A model generated the notes under the pieces. That model saw only the letters and a list, made by a program, of their open reading frames with translations, was not told where the DNA came from and did not search any database. A program made the position numbers and the translations under genes. From Megalonaias nervosa (lineage: Eukaryota; Mollusca; Bivalvia; Unionida; Unionidae), in the NCBI GenBank assembly GCA_016617855.1, contig JAECUM010012855.1:1-64000 (forward strand): 64,000 bases of DNA, given 5' to 3'. Shown in pieces: positions 30,536 to 42,230 of this stretch (its first letter is position 1; every line of letters begins with the position of its first letter).

Positions 30536-31635
30536 ATGGAGCATTTGTTAGCCAGCATTTACAACGATCCAGCCCATCCTGCGCGTTACGGAGGAGTTCA
30601 CAAATTGTATCGTGCTCCCAAAACAAGACTCAAAAGTATCCGTTTACCTCAAGTGCAACGACAGTTACAAGAACAAGCCAAGTGCACCTTGCACAAACCC
30701 ATTCGACGATAATTTTCCAGAAGTCGCACGCGAGTGGAGGGTATTGATTATCAATGGCAAACCAATTTAGCCGATGTATCTCATTTGGCCACCTACAATC
30801 GTGGCTACAGATATTTTGTTTTGTGTCAACGACATCTTTTCCAGATTTGCCTAGATCGTACCTTTGACTTCCAAATCGAGCACTGAGTTAGTGCGAGCCT
30901 TAACACTGGTGTTGAAACAAAGCGGTCGTCACGCTCTTCGATGGCAAACCGACAAAAGCACAGAATTTCTGAACCAAACTTTACAAAAAGAATTGAAGAA
31001 ACGAGACATTCGTGTTTTCACCACCTAGAATCTCGAAACCAAAGCCAGCATCATGGAACGTTTTCAACGCATATTGAAAGAACGTATGTGGAAATATTTT
31101 ACGCATCAACACACACGACGTCTTGCCGCGCCTAGTCAAAGCGTACAATCAATCTTACCATCGGAGCATCGGATGAGCCTCCGAAGAAGTGACTCCCGAC
31201 AACGAAGTGTTCGTCTTTGAGCGCCTGTTTGGTACATCCCTGACTGTGGCTGTTCGCAAGAAAGGTGGAGTGTTGACGACGGGAGATTGGGTGCGTATTG
31301 GCAAAACCAAACGCACTTTCGACAAAGGTTACTTAACCAACTGGACCACCGAATTGTTTCGTGTCACTGGACGAGTACTTGGCCGTCATCCTGCCGTCTA
31401 TAAATTGGAAGACATGAACGGAGAAGTGTTAAAAGGAACTTTTTATTTGCCTAAGTTACAACGCGTGACCAAAAAAGAAGACGAAGTGTACGGCATTGAA
31501 AGCATTCTCGATCAAAGAACCCGTAAAGTGGAGAAACGTCGTGTCAAAGAAGTCAAAGTACATTGGAAAGGATATCCGCCGAGTTTTGATTCTTAGATGG
31601 ACGCTTCGCAAGTCATCGACTATAAAATAAAGTGA
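30536..31635 (+). pseudogene. Retroviral-type integrase with C-terminal chromodomain, copy A
   Basis: The N-terminus has a His/His zinc-finger-like part (MEHLLASIYNDPAHPARYGG). The catalytic core is scattered over several frames: WQTNLADVSHLATYNRGYRY with the first Asp, DKSTEFLNQTLQKEL with the second, and SIMERFQRILKERMWKYF with the Glu. The last part is open from 31189 to 31596 and includes a chromodomain (EVYGIESILDQRT, EVKVHWKGYPPSFDS). A TAG at 31594-31596 stands where a Trp is usual, and the frame ends at 31635. Polinton integrases insert the element with 6-bp target duplications, and the chromodomain targets histone marks. This copy has at least four breaks. Confidence 0.87.
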
Positions 31636-32041
31636 CCATCATTCCTTTCAACACAGCCTGAATAACAACAGTGACCACTCCTTCATCGAGTTCTTCTCTG
31701 CAAGATCTATAATGGCAACCCCTGTGGGTGTGGTGTGGAGAACGTGTGCCTAAAACGCAAATCGTCTTTTTTCTGCCAAGTCTTTGTGGTGTATTGTGTC
31801 ATCGGTGTTGCCATTGCCAATTTGAGTTTGCAACAATGAGATAAACAATTGTGGACCATTTTACTGAGTAGTTGCATTCGTTACCTTCTATCCAAACTTC
31901 ACCTAAATACTCTAATAGTAACAACGGGAGTCTTGCGAGCAACACCAGTCACCATCCCAACAGTCACCACAACAACAACAACCCTCTTTTGGACACTTCT
32001 CTGATCGCGAGCGACCCTTCGGAAAGCAGAACTCTGGAAAT
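31636..32041 (+). other. Polinton interval between integrase and penton genes
   Basis: No convincing gene is visible. A short frame from an ATG at 31711 (MATPVGVVWRTC) stops quickly. The stretch ends in a CA-rich segment before the penton start. Confidence 0.4.
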
Positions 32042-32822
32042 ATGAATAACCAATTTTACTTAACTTTACCCAGTGACAGTTCCATGGATGTGTTTCCGCA
32101 TAATACTTTGTGCTGTTTCACGGCCAAATTGCTTCAGGCCATCCAATTGGATCACGAAGCCCGTTGGGAAGTGGCTTTGGTCGAAATGATTGATCCCACA
32201 CAAATCCTAAACCTCACCGAAAATCAACCGAAGTTTTGGGTCGAAATCCGGAATATACAAGTACAAGAAAACTTGGTTACCAATGATCCTGGTTTTTACC
32301 AATCCAAATATACATCACAAATCAATTCTCCCTGGAGCATGTATGAGATGAAAATTCCTGCAGGCTATTATTTTAACGGTCGACATTTGGTGGAAACGAC
32401 CGTCAGTATTTTCGACAGTCAGCTTGGCAAAGCCCTGACCAAACAGAACAAACATGTCATGATCGAATACTATAAAGTGGCTCATCACCTATTGATGAAA
32501 TTTACGAATGCCCACATGTTATTCTTCACTTTTAATCCCAGTTTACTGGGCATGTTGGGTGGAGAAGATCACCTTATCTAATGGTCAGGTTTCCCCTGAC
32601 ATCAGCATCTGCAGCAACAGTCGATTTTTAAAGTTATTTTCTCACCCGGTAGAATTGAACGGAGGATTGAGTTTGATCTTTGTGTACTCCGATGTGGTGG
32701 AGTACAGCGTGGTGAGACACACAACCTCATCATTACTTCGAGTCATGCCTTTCAAAGTGGGTTCTGCGGTGACTGCTGACGAGGAAAATGGGAACACCTA
32801 TCACGTTCGCCGAGAGTTTTAA
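32042..32822 (+). pseudogene. Polinton minor capsid (penton) protein, copy A
   Basis: It starts MNNQFYLTLPSDSSMDVFPH and continues with NTLCCFTAKLLQAIQLD and ARWEVALVEM, the family's N-terminal beta-strand pattern (FP.N....F...L...I.L...WEVAL.E). A frameshift near 32560 moves the rest into another register, ending in LSLIFVYSDVVEYSVVRHTT and SLLRVMPFKVG, also typical of the family. This protein forms the pentameric vertices of the capsid. Apart from the shift, the first 179 codons are open. Confidence 0.82.
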
Positions 32823-32970
32823 CCTCCTCATTATTTGCCCGTCAGTAAGTAGCATTTCGAGTGTCAACATTGGTATAAAAGGAGATCTGGGACAAAATAT
32901 TGGATTCTCGAAATGAAAAATCACGGTGAAACTCCATTTTCGAAAACGATTCTCTAACGACTTGCAAGGC

Positions 32971-33395
32971 ATGTATGCTGCGTACCGAGGAGTCCCTCGA
33001 CAGCGAGGACATGGTTTAGGTAATATGCTGAAATCCGCGTTTCGTCAGTGGCCCCCGTTTTGAAACCGATGCTGACACGAGGATTGCACGCCTTGAAAGA
33101 TGCCGCTTTAACGGAAGGAATAGAATTTGTTCAAAATGTCATCATCGACAAAGAAAATCCCAAAGAAGCTTTCTTGAGAGCAGGAAAAAATGTCTTGCTC
33201 CAGACTGGTAAAGACATTTTGGGCCGACGAGAAACTTCTATTAATTCACTGAGCGCTGCCCAGACAGGCATTCCTTCTTTCCTCACGCCGCAGCAAGGAC
33301 AAGGCAGAAAGAGACGAGACGAAGATACCCCTGCAGAGAACTTCACACACACATATCCAGAAAGACAAAGAAAAAAAGATCCGTCAGAGAATTAG
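32971..33395 (+). pseudogene. pVI-like minor capsid/core protein, copy A
   Basis: The start MYAAYRGVPRQRGHGLGNML has the RG-GLG-N motif and amphipathic helix typical of Polinton pVI-like proteins. A frameshift near 33050 leads to PVLKPMLTRGLHALKDAALT, then ENPKEAFLRAGKN and a basic tail. It lies between penton and MCP, as in other Polintons. The family is thought to act inside the capsid and may disrupt membranes during entry. Confidence 0.7.
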
Positions 33396-33430
33396 AGTTT
33401 TTGATTATTAAACAACAGAGAGAAAAAACG

Positions 33431-34735
33431 ATGCACAGAGAGTCTTGCGAATGTTCCAAGTCGGAACTGGATCTGTTTGCCATGCCACCCACCATGATGA
33501 CGATGCAAGAATCCCAATGGGGTGAAGTTCATCCCATCTCCTCTTTGACGACCTCAGCCGCCATCGAATTTGAAATCAGAGAACAGCCCGAAGATTACAT
33601 CAATCTGAATAGGAGTTACTTGTATATGAAAGTCAAAGTGATCGAAACGGAAGACACCGCTCCGGTAGCCGAGGCCAGAGTAGCTCCCGTTATAATTTCA
33701 TGCATTTCTTGTTCAGCGAAGTGGATTTGTACTTGAATAAGAAACTAGTCAGCAGCAACATGGATACTTACTCTTACTTAGCGTACCTCGAAAATCTCTT
33801 GACGTACGGAAAATATGCCAAGAATACTCATCTTGATGCTTGCGTAGTATGGAAACCTGACACATCAGCGAGGACAAGTTTAACAACACAGTCCTGACAG
33901 CAGCTGAAGATCCTCACAATGTGGCCTTTAACGACCGTCGAAAGAACATCCCGCAAGGATGTAGTTTAGAACTGATGGATCGTTTGCATTTGGACATGCG
34001 GCTGCAAGAAAAGTATTTACTGAATAGTGTGGATGTCCGCCTGAGACTGAATCTCTGCAGTACCGTTTTCCATTTGATGGCCAATGCCAACGAGTACAAA
34101 ACTATCATCCAAGAAGCCAGACTCTACGTGCGACGCGCGAAAGTGTTACCTAAAGTGGGAAACGACATCAGTCATACTTTGGGCAGAACGACTGCCAAGT
34201 ATCCAATATGGCGTGTGGAAGTGAAAACCTTCACCATGCCGCTGGGCTCCGATCCAAGATCGAAGATCATCAGTTCCAAGGACAGTTACCCAAACATTTA
34301 ATCGTTGGTATTGTCAGCAGCGAAGCCCTCAGTGGAGACATCACTGCCAATCCTTTCGAGTTTAATCACAACAGAGTGTCCAAGATCGAAGTCAGTCTCG
34401 ATGGTAAGACCATGTGTACCAGACCCTTCGAACCTAACTTTGCCGAGAAGAATACTTGAGATCGTACGTGTCCCTGTATGAAGCCACGGGACAGCTAGGG
34501 ACCAACACCAGCCATGGCATTTCGTTCATGGGCCTTTGATTTCACTCCAGACCAAATCAGCGACGAAGGACGTTTCCACCCTAGAAAATCCGGTCAACTG
34601 CGTGCGGAACTTCAGTTTGCAGAAGCTCTAACCGAGACGGTGAACGTCATCTTGCATGCCAAATTCGACAATACTCTAGAAGTCAACTGCTTGAGGGAAG
34701 TAATTCTAGACTATTAGAAGCTCTGGAAGATTCTT
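33431..34735 (+). pseudogene. Polinton major capsid protein, copy A
   Basis: The sequence is spread over about five registers: MHRESCECSKSELDLFAMPP, then VDLYLNKKLVSSNMDTYSYL, then RNIPQGCSLELMDRLHLDM, then ITANPFEFNHNRVSKIEVSL, and lastly RSWAFDFTPDQISD. The last two segments (NPF.F.H..V....L..DG and the final FDF.P) are hallmarks of the Polinton double jelly-roll MCP. Frameshifts occur near 33700, 33870, 34250 and 34460. It would build the capsid shell; this copy is dead. Confidence 0.85.
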
Positions 34736-35200
34736 ATCCCTCTTTGAATAGTGGAGACTCTTTGGAAATGGAATGCAAAGATATCTTGGAAGAAGAACCA
34801 CCCATCAAAAAGATAAAAACCAAGAGGACATGGTGAAATCCAGATGGCCAGAATAAGAACAACATTTAGTCTCCTGTTTTGCCAAACATATGGCAGAAAA
34901 AAGTACAGCGTTGACCAAGAAACATTGCTATTGATGTCAAAACGATCATCCCAGTCACCTTCAGCACGATAAATGTCTGAGGCTGAGTCAAGAAGAAAAA
35001 TTGGACGAGTATCTGGATGACGCTTGGGGTCTCATCTCGGAGGAAGCAGTTTTGCATCAGTGGTATAAAGGCTTGCGTGACCATTCCTCCCCTCCATTTA
35101 CTTCTCTAGAGATCCGTCGCATCGAATCTCTCTTTGCACAAAGACAAAGGGAAGTGTCGTTTACTTGACAGAGATTTTCAAGCAAAAATCAGGATTGAAT
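34736..35200 (+). pseudogene. Unknown Polinton ORF remnants after MCP
   Basis: One register at about 34713-34835 carries LEALEDSYPSLNSGDS and ends in an NLS-like KKIKTKRTW. Another at about 34960-35168 carries RLSQEEKLDEYLDDAWGLIS and RRIESLFAQRQREVSFT. Either could be the remains of a small gene. No family is recognised. Confidence 0.35.
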
Positions 35201-35248
35201 TGACGACTCAATATTACCTGTGAAAAAAAAAAAAAAACTATAAAAAAA

Positions 35249-35701
35249 TTGGATACTTGGGAACTTTATTACCTTTCGAAAAACAATTCGTACACCGCTT
35301 CTTGGAATACTGTCGTGTGCGCTAAAGATGAACTTCCTCATCGCAAACCTAAAGACCATCAAGCTTATATCATCAAAACCGACGAAAGTCATCTCCCAGG
35401 AACCCACTGGGTGGCCGTCTACTTTCCCCACGATGACCGTGTCGAGTATTTTGATTCGCATGGATTACAACCTTTGGAAGACGACATCATCGACTTTATG
35501 AGAAGAAATGGCAAGACGACACGATTTAATAGTGTGAAATTACAAGGCACATATTCCATGGTGTGTGGACAATATTGTTTGTATTTTCTTCATCAACGCA
35601 GTCTTGGACATCCCTTAGAACATTTAGTGACTTATTTTGATAGTGACTGTATGTATGCATGTATGCTCTTTCACTTCTCTCTGTCCCTCTGGGTTAGGTG
35701 A
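35249..35701 (+). pseudogene. Adenain-like maturation protease, copy A
   Basis: The frame is open for 150 codons with the full catalytic set: His53 (LPGTHWVAVYF), Asp69 (EYFDSHG), Gln99 (KLQGTYSMV) and Cys106 (VCGQYCLYF). It begins with TTG where an ATG is expected (35249), and a TATAAAAA box lies only 10 bp before, so the true start may be lost. The C-terminus runs into a non-homologous stretch. In Polintons this enzyme cleaves capsid precursors. Unlike the protease of the left virus, this one keeps its catalytic His. Confidence 0.83.
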
Positions 35702-36249
35702 GCTATAGCGTTCCTACCAAAATAAACGCAGGGATGTTTTCTATCGCTTAAGCGCTTGAGACATAAAAAGCGAGGCGGTCGCCAGTCTAGCCAAAATACC
35801 ACCTCCAGCTGATGAACTACTTAGATCCAATCATAAAACTGGCAATGCAACTGGAAAACAGGTTACCAACCAAATAACGAATGCAATGCAAATAGAGATC
35901 AGGCTTCATCATCTAATTCACAAGGAAAAAACATAAATAGCAATGTCAATAGACAACAGGCACCCGTACCCTACCCTAAAGCCCCAGTTATACCATATGG
36001 TAGCATTTCAAGCAATGGCCATAGTAATTTGATTAAGACTGATATTAAAACCAATAAATTAGAATATTTCCACTAAGCGTTATGCTCCAATACTTAGGGG
36101 AACTAACTCCCGGTATTCTTGTCCTCACCGAAAATAATCAAACACCATGTATGGCGATTTTTAAATTAGTTCGTGATCTCCTGGAAAAATACCTAACTAT
36201 GACCAAATAAATATCTTATCCAATAATAACAATTTTAGTAAATTCTATA

Positions 36250-39200
36250 CTCAAAAAAGAATAAAAATGAAAAACAGACCCTTACAATTTGGCAATGGAA
36301 CTGCCAAGGACTATTGCAGAATAGCCCTGAATTAATAATCAAACTAAATAAAGAAACTATCAAACCAGTCACTATCTGCTTGCAGGAATCACATAGAACA
36401 AGTGCTACCAGAGACATTCCGAAAATCCCAGGATTTTCTACAGGTTATTTTCACAATAGATAAAATGGTATAAAAGGAGGGGGACTAGCCATTTACGTCA
36501 GTAATTCATTGCCGAATTTCACAGTAGGACAAATTAACAATAATAGCTTGGAAACACTTGAGTACCATTCCGTAATTATCCACACAGGACATTCGGTGCT
36601 CGAGGTTTTCAATATTTATGACCGGGGAGGGAAACACCCAATCACTCCACAAATGTACGCCCAACTGTCTAGTAGTAGTGGCAATGAGTATATAATATGT
36701 GGAGATTTTAACGCCCACAACAAAAGATGGGGACGAATTCGTCAAAACAAAAGAGGAAATTAATTGAGGAATGGCTATACAGCTCTAACCTAGTGATACT
36801 TAATAACGGATCACGTTCCAGAATAGACCTGGAAAATGGCTCACTGTCAGCCATAGATCTAACCATTTTGTACCACCAATCTAGCTACAACAACACATTG
36901 GGAAGTAGATCAGAATAGTACACTGCGAAGTGACCACTTCCCTATAATCATCACTATCAATCTAACCTCCCAAATCTCCAACTTCACCAAAATTCCAAGA
37001 TGGAGGCTTGATAAAGCCGATTGGAGCACATCTGGAAACATACTGGCTAGTACAAACAGAAAATCTCAGAGACGGCAACATAGACATTTTTAACCAAAAC
37101 ATACTAGAAAGTCTAACAACGGCCGCAACCAGGAGCATACTTATGACAGGAAGAGGAAACATCCCAAATGTAAAACCGTCAGTCCCTTGGTGGAAAGACG
37201 AATGCAAAAAAGCCCTGAAGGAAAAGAAAAGAGCCCTAAACAGATTTAAACATACAAGACAGTCCTTGGATTTTCTTACATACAAATCCAAGGAAAAAAC
37301 AGCAAATCTCATTATTAGCACTGCGAAAGAAAATTCATGGCTCAAACCTAGATTTCAAATGCAATGCAAACAGTTATGGAGCAAAATTAAGGCATTGAAA
37401 GGAAAGACAATAAAAACCATACCAAAAGTAACAGGAGCAAAAACAAACAAAGAAAATGCAGACCTACTTACCAAACATTTTGCGGGAATGAACAGTAACA
37501 GCAAACACACAACCCCATTCCAAAACCACCAAAAAAGAACGGAAAACAAAATCCTCAGTTTTTTTGTGATTTGGAAACGAAAAATAGCCCGCTTAACACA
37601 GACTTTAGCATTCAAGAATGGAAAACTGCTCTAAAGGGAAAAAAAATCCACCTCATCTGGAGAAGACAATTTGGGATATGAAATTCACCAGAATATACCG
37701 GAAAATATGGAAATCGCAATTGTCGACCTTGTCAATACATCATGGAGAACCAGAACAATCCCACATAAATGGAAACAAGCTATCGTAATTCCAATTCCTA
37801 AAAAGGGTAAAGACCCGATAGAAATAAAATCTTACAGACCAATATCTCTCACAGACAACATATGCAAAGTGATGGAAACGATGATTAATAACAGGCTCAA
37901 ACATCATCTAAAGAGCAATAACCTGATTTCCAAAAATCAAAGCGGCTTTCGCAATAAAAGATCCACCCTAGATCAATTATTTAGACTAGAATCATGCATC
38001 AAATTAGCATTTAACGCTAAGTGAAAACGCGATCGCAAACTCATAGCGATTTTTCTTGACCTTGAAAAACCCTTTGATCTAGTGTGGACCAATGGCTTAA
38101 TTGCGAATTTGACCCATTACGGTATCAATGGCCGCATGCATCGGTGGATATCCAATTTCCTAAATAGACGTCAAATCAGGACAAGAATAGGGGACCAATA
38201 CTCAGACACCCATGTACTAGAGAACGGCACCCCTAAGGGAAGTGTCTTTTGTCCCACCCTATTCAATATAATGGTCAATGATCTAGAGCGCTCTGTCGAC
38301 CTAACCAAACTAGATCTATCCCAGTTTGCAGACGACAGCGGCTTCTGGAGGGCTGGAAACCCATACAGTAACCTAATTATCACGGAAATTCAAAAGAACC
38401 CAAACCAAATCGGCCGCTGGACCAACAAATGGGGATTTAAAATCTCCAAAAGAAAAACATTTGGAGCAATGTTTTCCCCCAAATCAAATACTACTAGAGA
38501 TTACCCGACCCTTTATATCCAAGGCGAACAAATAAAATTTGAAAAGATAGCAAAATTCTTAGGCATGTATTTCGACGAACATCTTACTTGGAACTACCAC
38601 ATCACAGAACTTGCTCGAGCATGCAACCAAGATTTAAACCTTCTCCGAAATATTAAAGGATTTAACTGGGGAGCCGAGCAAGATACGCTCTTGACACTAT
38701 ACAGATCACTAATTAGGTCTACATTAGATTATGGGTGTCACAACTATGCGTCAGCCAAGCCAAAACTATTAAACAAACTGGATACTATCCAATCCTAGGC
38801 ATTACGCATATGCACAGGAACGCCCAAAAATACCCCTAATGAAGAACTTCAGATGCTCGCAGAAGAACCACCGCTCCCACTAAGGAGAGAAGAGTTAATA
38901 CTTAGATACGCGAAAAGAATCTCAATACACGAAGATTCGCGCCCCACCAAACGAATCATCAGATGATGCAACACCGCATTCAGCCTCAGGTTAGTACCAA
39001 ATCCACCAGGAGGAAAAAAAATCCACGAATTAAGTAAGGTTCTAAACTTATAAAACATACAAGCTGATCAAACTAGATTTCCTGATCCAACTCCATGGAC
39101 ATATAAAAGACCCAAAATCAACCAACAAGCGATACGATTCCGATCCAAACACGACCACCCGCTAGAATTAAGATCAAGAATACGAACAGTTACTGATGTG

Positions 39201-40074
39201 TCCTACAAAGACTATATAAAAATCTATACTGACGGATCTAAAACAAATAATACCGACATAAGTTATACCAGAATAGAGCACAGAACTGGGAGATAGATTA
39301 CCAGACAACTGCTCCATATACACAGTAGAATTTTGGGCCATAATGGAAGCACTCAGATGGGTTCAATCAAACAATACCCGTAAATTTATAATTATTAGCT
39401 ATTCACTAATCGTCTTAAGATCACTAGAAACCGGACACTGACAGCCGAGATAATTTCATGAAAGAGATCAATCTCCTCTTAAAAAACACGGAATATAATA
39501 AACAAATTATTGAATTTATGTGGGTACCATCTCACATCGACATCCGTGGTAATGAAAAAGCGGACCTAGCAGCAAAGCTCAAATTGAAAGAAACTGACAA
39601 CAAGCTGAACTACAGCACCAAGGAAATTTATAGCATCATTGGTAGAAAAATTATGGAAAAATGGCAACACGAATGGGACAACAAGCCAAAGGACGTACAC
39701 TGTAGTCTATTCAAAACACAGTGTGCAGGAGCTCACAAACGCCCTAGCTGGACAATAAACACCATCAAAAAACCAATAATAGAATTAGAACTGGAAGAAC
39801 CCTATTAACCAGCAGTTTCGGAAAATACCTACCGACCAATATGGACTAGGGCCCCAATTGCCCTCATTGAAAACCCCTTGAGAATTTAGAACACGTCTTC
39901 AATGTGTGCCATAAATACCAGACACATCGGGAAACATTTATTACCCTACAAAAATCAATAGGCTCTCCATCAATATACCAAAATGTTTTGGAACACGCCA
40001 ATCCTAACCTCAACCTGACATACAATAACATATTGTATTTCCTCAAGTCCATAGGTAAACAAGGTAAATTTTAA
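36250..40074 (+). pseudogene. LINE ORF2 (endonuclease, reverse transcriptase, RNase H)
   Basis: The endonuclease starts at IWQWNCQGL (about 36280), with ICLQESH and YIICGDFNAHNKRWG further on. The reverse transcriptase covers ~37700-38800: IVIPIPKKGKDP, SYRPISLTDNICKVMETMIN, SGFRNKRSTLDQLFRLE and SQFADDSGFW (38325-38336). RNase H at ~39210-39600 has IYTDGSK, then WAIMEALRWVQS and VPSHIDIRGNEKADLAAKL. The final codons are NILYFLKSIGKQGKF. Numerous stops and frameshifts, for example near 36460, 36770, 37640, 38025 and 39280, make it inactive. Confidence 0.85.
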
Positions 40075-40925
40075 CTGTTACCTTTTTTCGCCCTCCACTT
40101 ATAATAGCTTTCCTTGTGTTTTAAAAGAGCCCTCCTAACTCTATTAGTCATTACAATCCCTTAACGCCCATGATAGGTTAACTCAGGCAATGCAAATAGT
40201 AACAAATTCCATGCAATGCAAATAAATATCAGGAACCAAACATCATGATGATCAGGCCTTGCAAAAACACAGATGCGGTCACTCCTTCTTGTGATGGGAG
40301 CAAGAGTTCAGGTCGCATAGGGCCTGGTCACGCCGGTGCGCGTACTCAGACCCAACACTGGTTTGAGTGGTTCCTCTGTCTTGATATGTCTGACCCATGA
40401 ACCCATTTGAATCCTGAACCATACAGACACAAATTAACATATGCGGCAATGTAATCAAATCCACCCTAATCGTATCTGACAATTCCAAAACCACTATTCC
40501 AGGAAAATAGCAATGACAATGGAAACAGGTAAGCCCAAATATAAAGTAATACTTTTCGAGGAGTATTAACAACCTCTACAATACTTCTACTATCCACTAT
40601 TCTACCACTAGGATGAGGTGGGGAAATAACTATAAATATATTTATTATAACACTCAAACTGTCCATCAAAACGTATCATATATAAGGTGGCTTAAACCTA
40701 GCCATCAGGAGGCCCAGCCACACAATGTGGGAACGATTGACACAAATATCAAAGTTGCTAATTACTGAGGACCCCATATTAGAACTATAAGGTGGTCAAT
40801 AATCCAAGACCATCAGGCCCCGCTGCACAATACGGCACACTAACTAGATATAGGTCCTTAAGGCACCAAATAGACATATAAGGTGACTAAAACCGCAGTC
40901 ATCAGAACCATCGCACAAGGCGGAA

Positions 40926-40927
<2 letters not shown>

Positions 40928-41014
<87 letters not shown>

Positions 41015-41020
41015 TATATA
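40928..41020. repeat. (TA)n microsatellite
   Basis: About 45 TA dinucleotides with one TG interruption, at the presumed 3' end of the LINE. Confidence 0.95.
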
Positions 41021-41426
41021 GTTGGAACCAAAATATTAACGTTTTGAATAAATGACCCCAAATTAGATAAGCTATCCCACTTCATCTAATCTCTTACACA
41101 AAAATTTAACAGCACAGAGTATCATTATTCCAAATTGCGACATCTTTAAATTTCGGAAACATGGGATCCATGATGTTAACAAGCGGCTTCCTTCCCGTCA
41201 CCATCCCTCCTGCCTTTCCTCGTCCGGACATTGGAACTAATCAGTGTGTCATGCACACTATAAAGCGTTGAGGGGGTGAGGCACCATACCGCTCCCCATG
41301 AATAATTAATAAACCCTCGTATGAGGGTATTAAATAGTCGTACATGCCCAATGGGCGATAAAGATTCAAATCCAACAGTCAGTCAGTTAGTCTAACCATC
41401 CATTGCTGACTCGTCAACACGTAAAG

Positions 41427-41623
41427 ATGTCTTCTAAACTAGCTAAGCTGAACGAAGCCCACTTGCATTTACATCGTGTCAGGCAAAACCTGATGCGAAA
41501 GCCGGAAGAAACAGAATGCCAGGAAAATCACAGTGGCACAAGACCTCATAGAAGAGGTCTTTAGAGAAGAAGTGAAGAAAGAAGAGGAGATGTGGATAGA
41601 GAGATATATCTGCTGCGGAAATA

Positions 41624-41630
<7 letters not shown>
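41427..41630 (+). pseudogene. Small ORF near the right end of Polinton A
   Basis: The frame MSSKLAKLNEAHLHLHRVRQ...RKPEETE is followed by a frameshift near 41520 and then QDLIEEVFREEVKKEEEMWI. The product would be helical and highly charged and read towards the terminus. The GA microsatellite directly after it makes longer frames meaningless. It might instead belong to the nested LINE. Function is unknown. Confidence 0.35.
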
Positions 41631-41698
<68 letters not shown>

Positions 41699-41743
41699 AG
41701 GAGAGGGAGAGGGAGAGAGAGACAGAGACAGAGAGAGAGAGAG
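41626..41743. repeat. (GA)n microsatellite
   Basis: About 55 GA units with a few GGGAGA and GACA variants; frames on both strands through it are Arg-Glu or Ser-Leu artefacts. Confidence 0.95.
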
Positions 41744-41757
41744 CAGCAGCAGCAGCA

Positions 41758-42060
41758 ACACTCATATGTCTGGAAAAGATGTTTATTCTCTCATGCCTAA
41801 ATACATTTAGTCGATTGTATAGTTGTTTGTTTGTATATGTCAATGTCTCTATACATGTCCCTGTCTCTATTGTGTTTGTCGCTATTAGAGTAGCGCGTAT
41901 TCAGGTCAGCCACTTGCAACACTGTTGCCATTATTCCCCTAGTGTCCATTACAGTAAAGTCATTGAAGCTAGAAATTTTGAGGCTATAAATATAGACTTG
42001 GGTTATTACATAGGAATTTCCACCGGTTGTAGCTATAAATAGATACTAGGCTTTATAAAC
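41758..42060 (+). repeat. Internal duplicate of the subterminal Polinton repeat
   Basis: This stretch repeats 42258-42560 closely: ACTCATATGTCTGGAAAAGA, TTTAGTCGATTGTATAGTTG, GTCTCTATTGTGTTTGTC and GTCAGCCACTTGCAACACTG all recur in order. The two copies are preceded by similar purine-rich runs, so a ~500-bp unit seems to have been duplicated in tandem inside copy A. Confidence 0.8.
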
Positions 42061-42230
42061 AGGATCGTCACACAAATTGAGGCTATAAATATACCCTGGG
42101 TTTTCCATACCATTTTCCACACGTTATAACTAAAAATAGATAGAAGGATGAGAAAAAGAAGTAGAAGAAGAAAAATGCAATGGAGAAGATGAGGAGCTGG
42201 TGGAGAAGAAGGGAGGAGAGAACTTAGAAG

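Larger units (their letters stand above)
35750..41020 (+). mobile_element. I-like non-LTR retrotransposon (EN-RT-RNase H), nested in Polinton A
   Basis: The element lies between the Polinton protease and the Polinton right end. It contains an ORF1 tail, ORF2 with apurinic-type endonuclease, reverse transcriptase and a C-terminal RNase H, which together suggest the I superfamily. After the ORF2 stop (about 40072) there are three ~90-bp units, each with ATAAGGTGN and CATCAG, between 40680 and 40920, then a long (TA)n tract that may be its 3' tail. Both borders are approximate. Confidence 0.75.

Noticed and set aside
40279..40669. Minus-strand frames after the LINE ORF2
   Set aside because: They are hydrophobic shadows of the LINE 3' region with no recognisable domain.
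41469..42042. Arg-Glu or Ser-Leu repeat proteins
   Set aside because: They result from the (GA)n microsatellite; only the short non-repetitive part before it might be coding.
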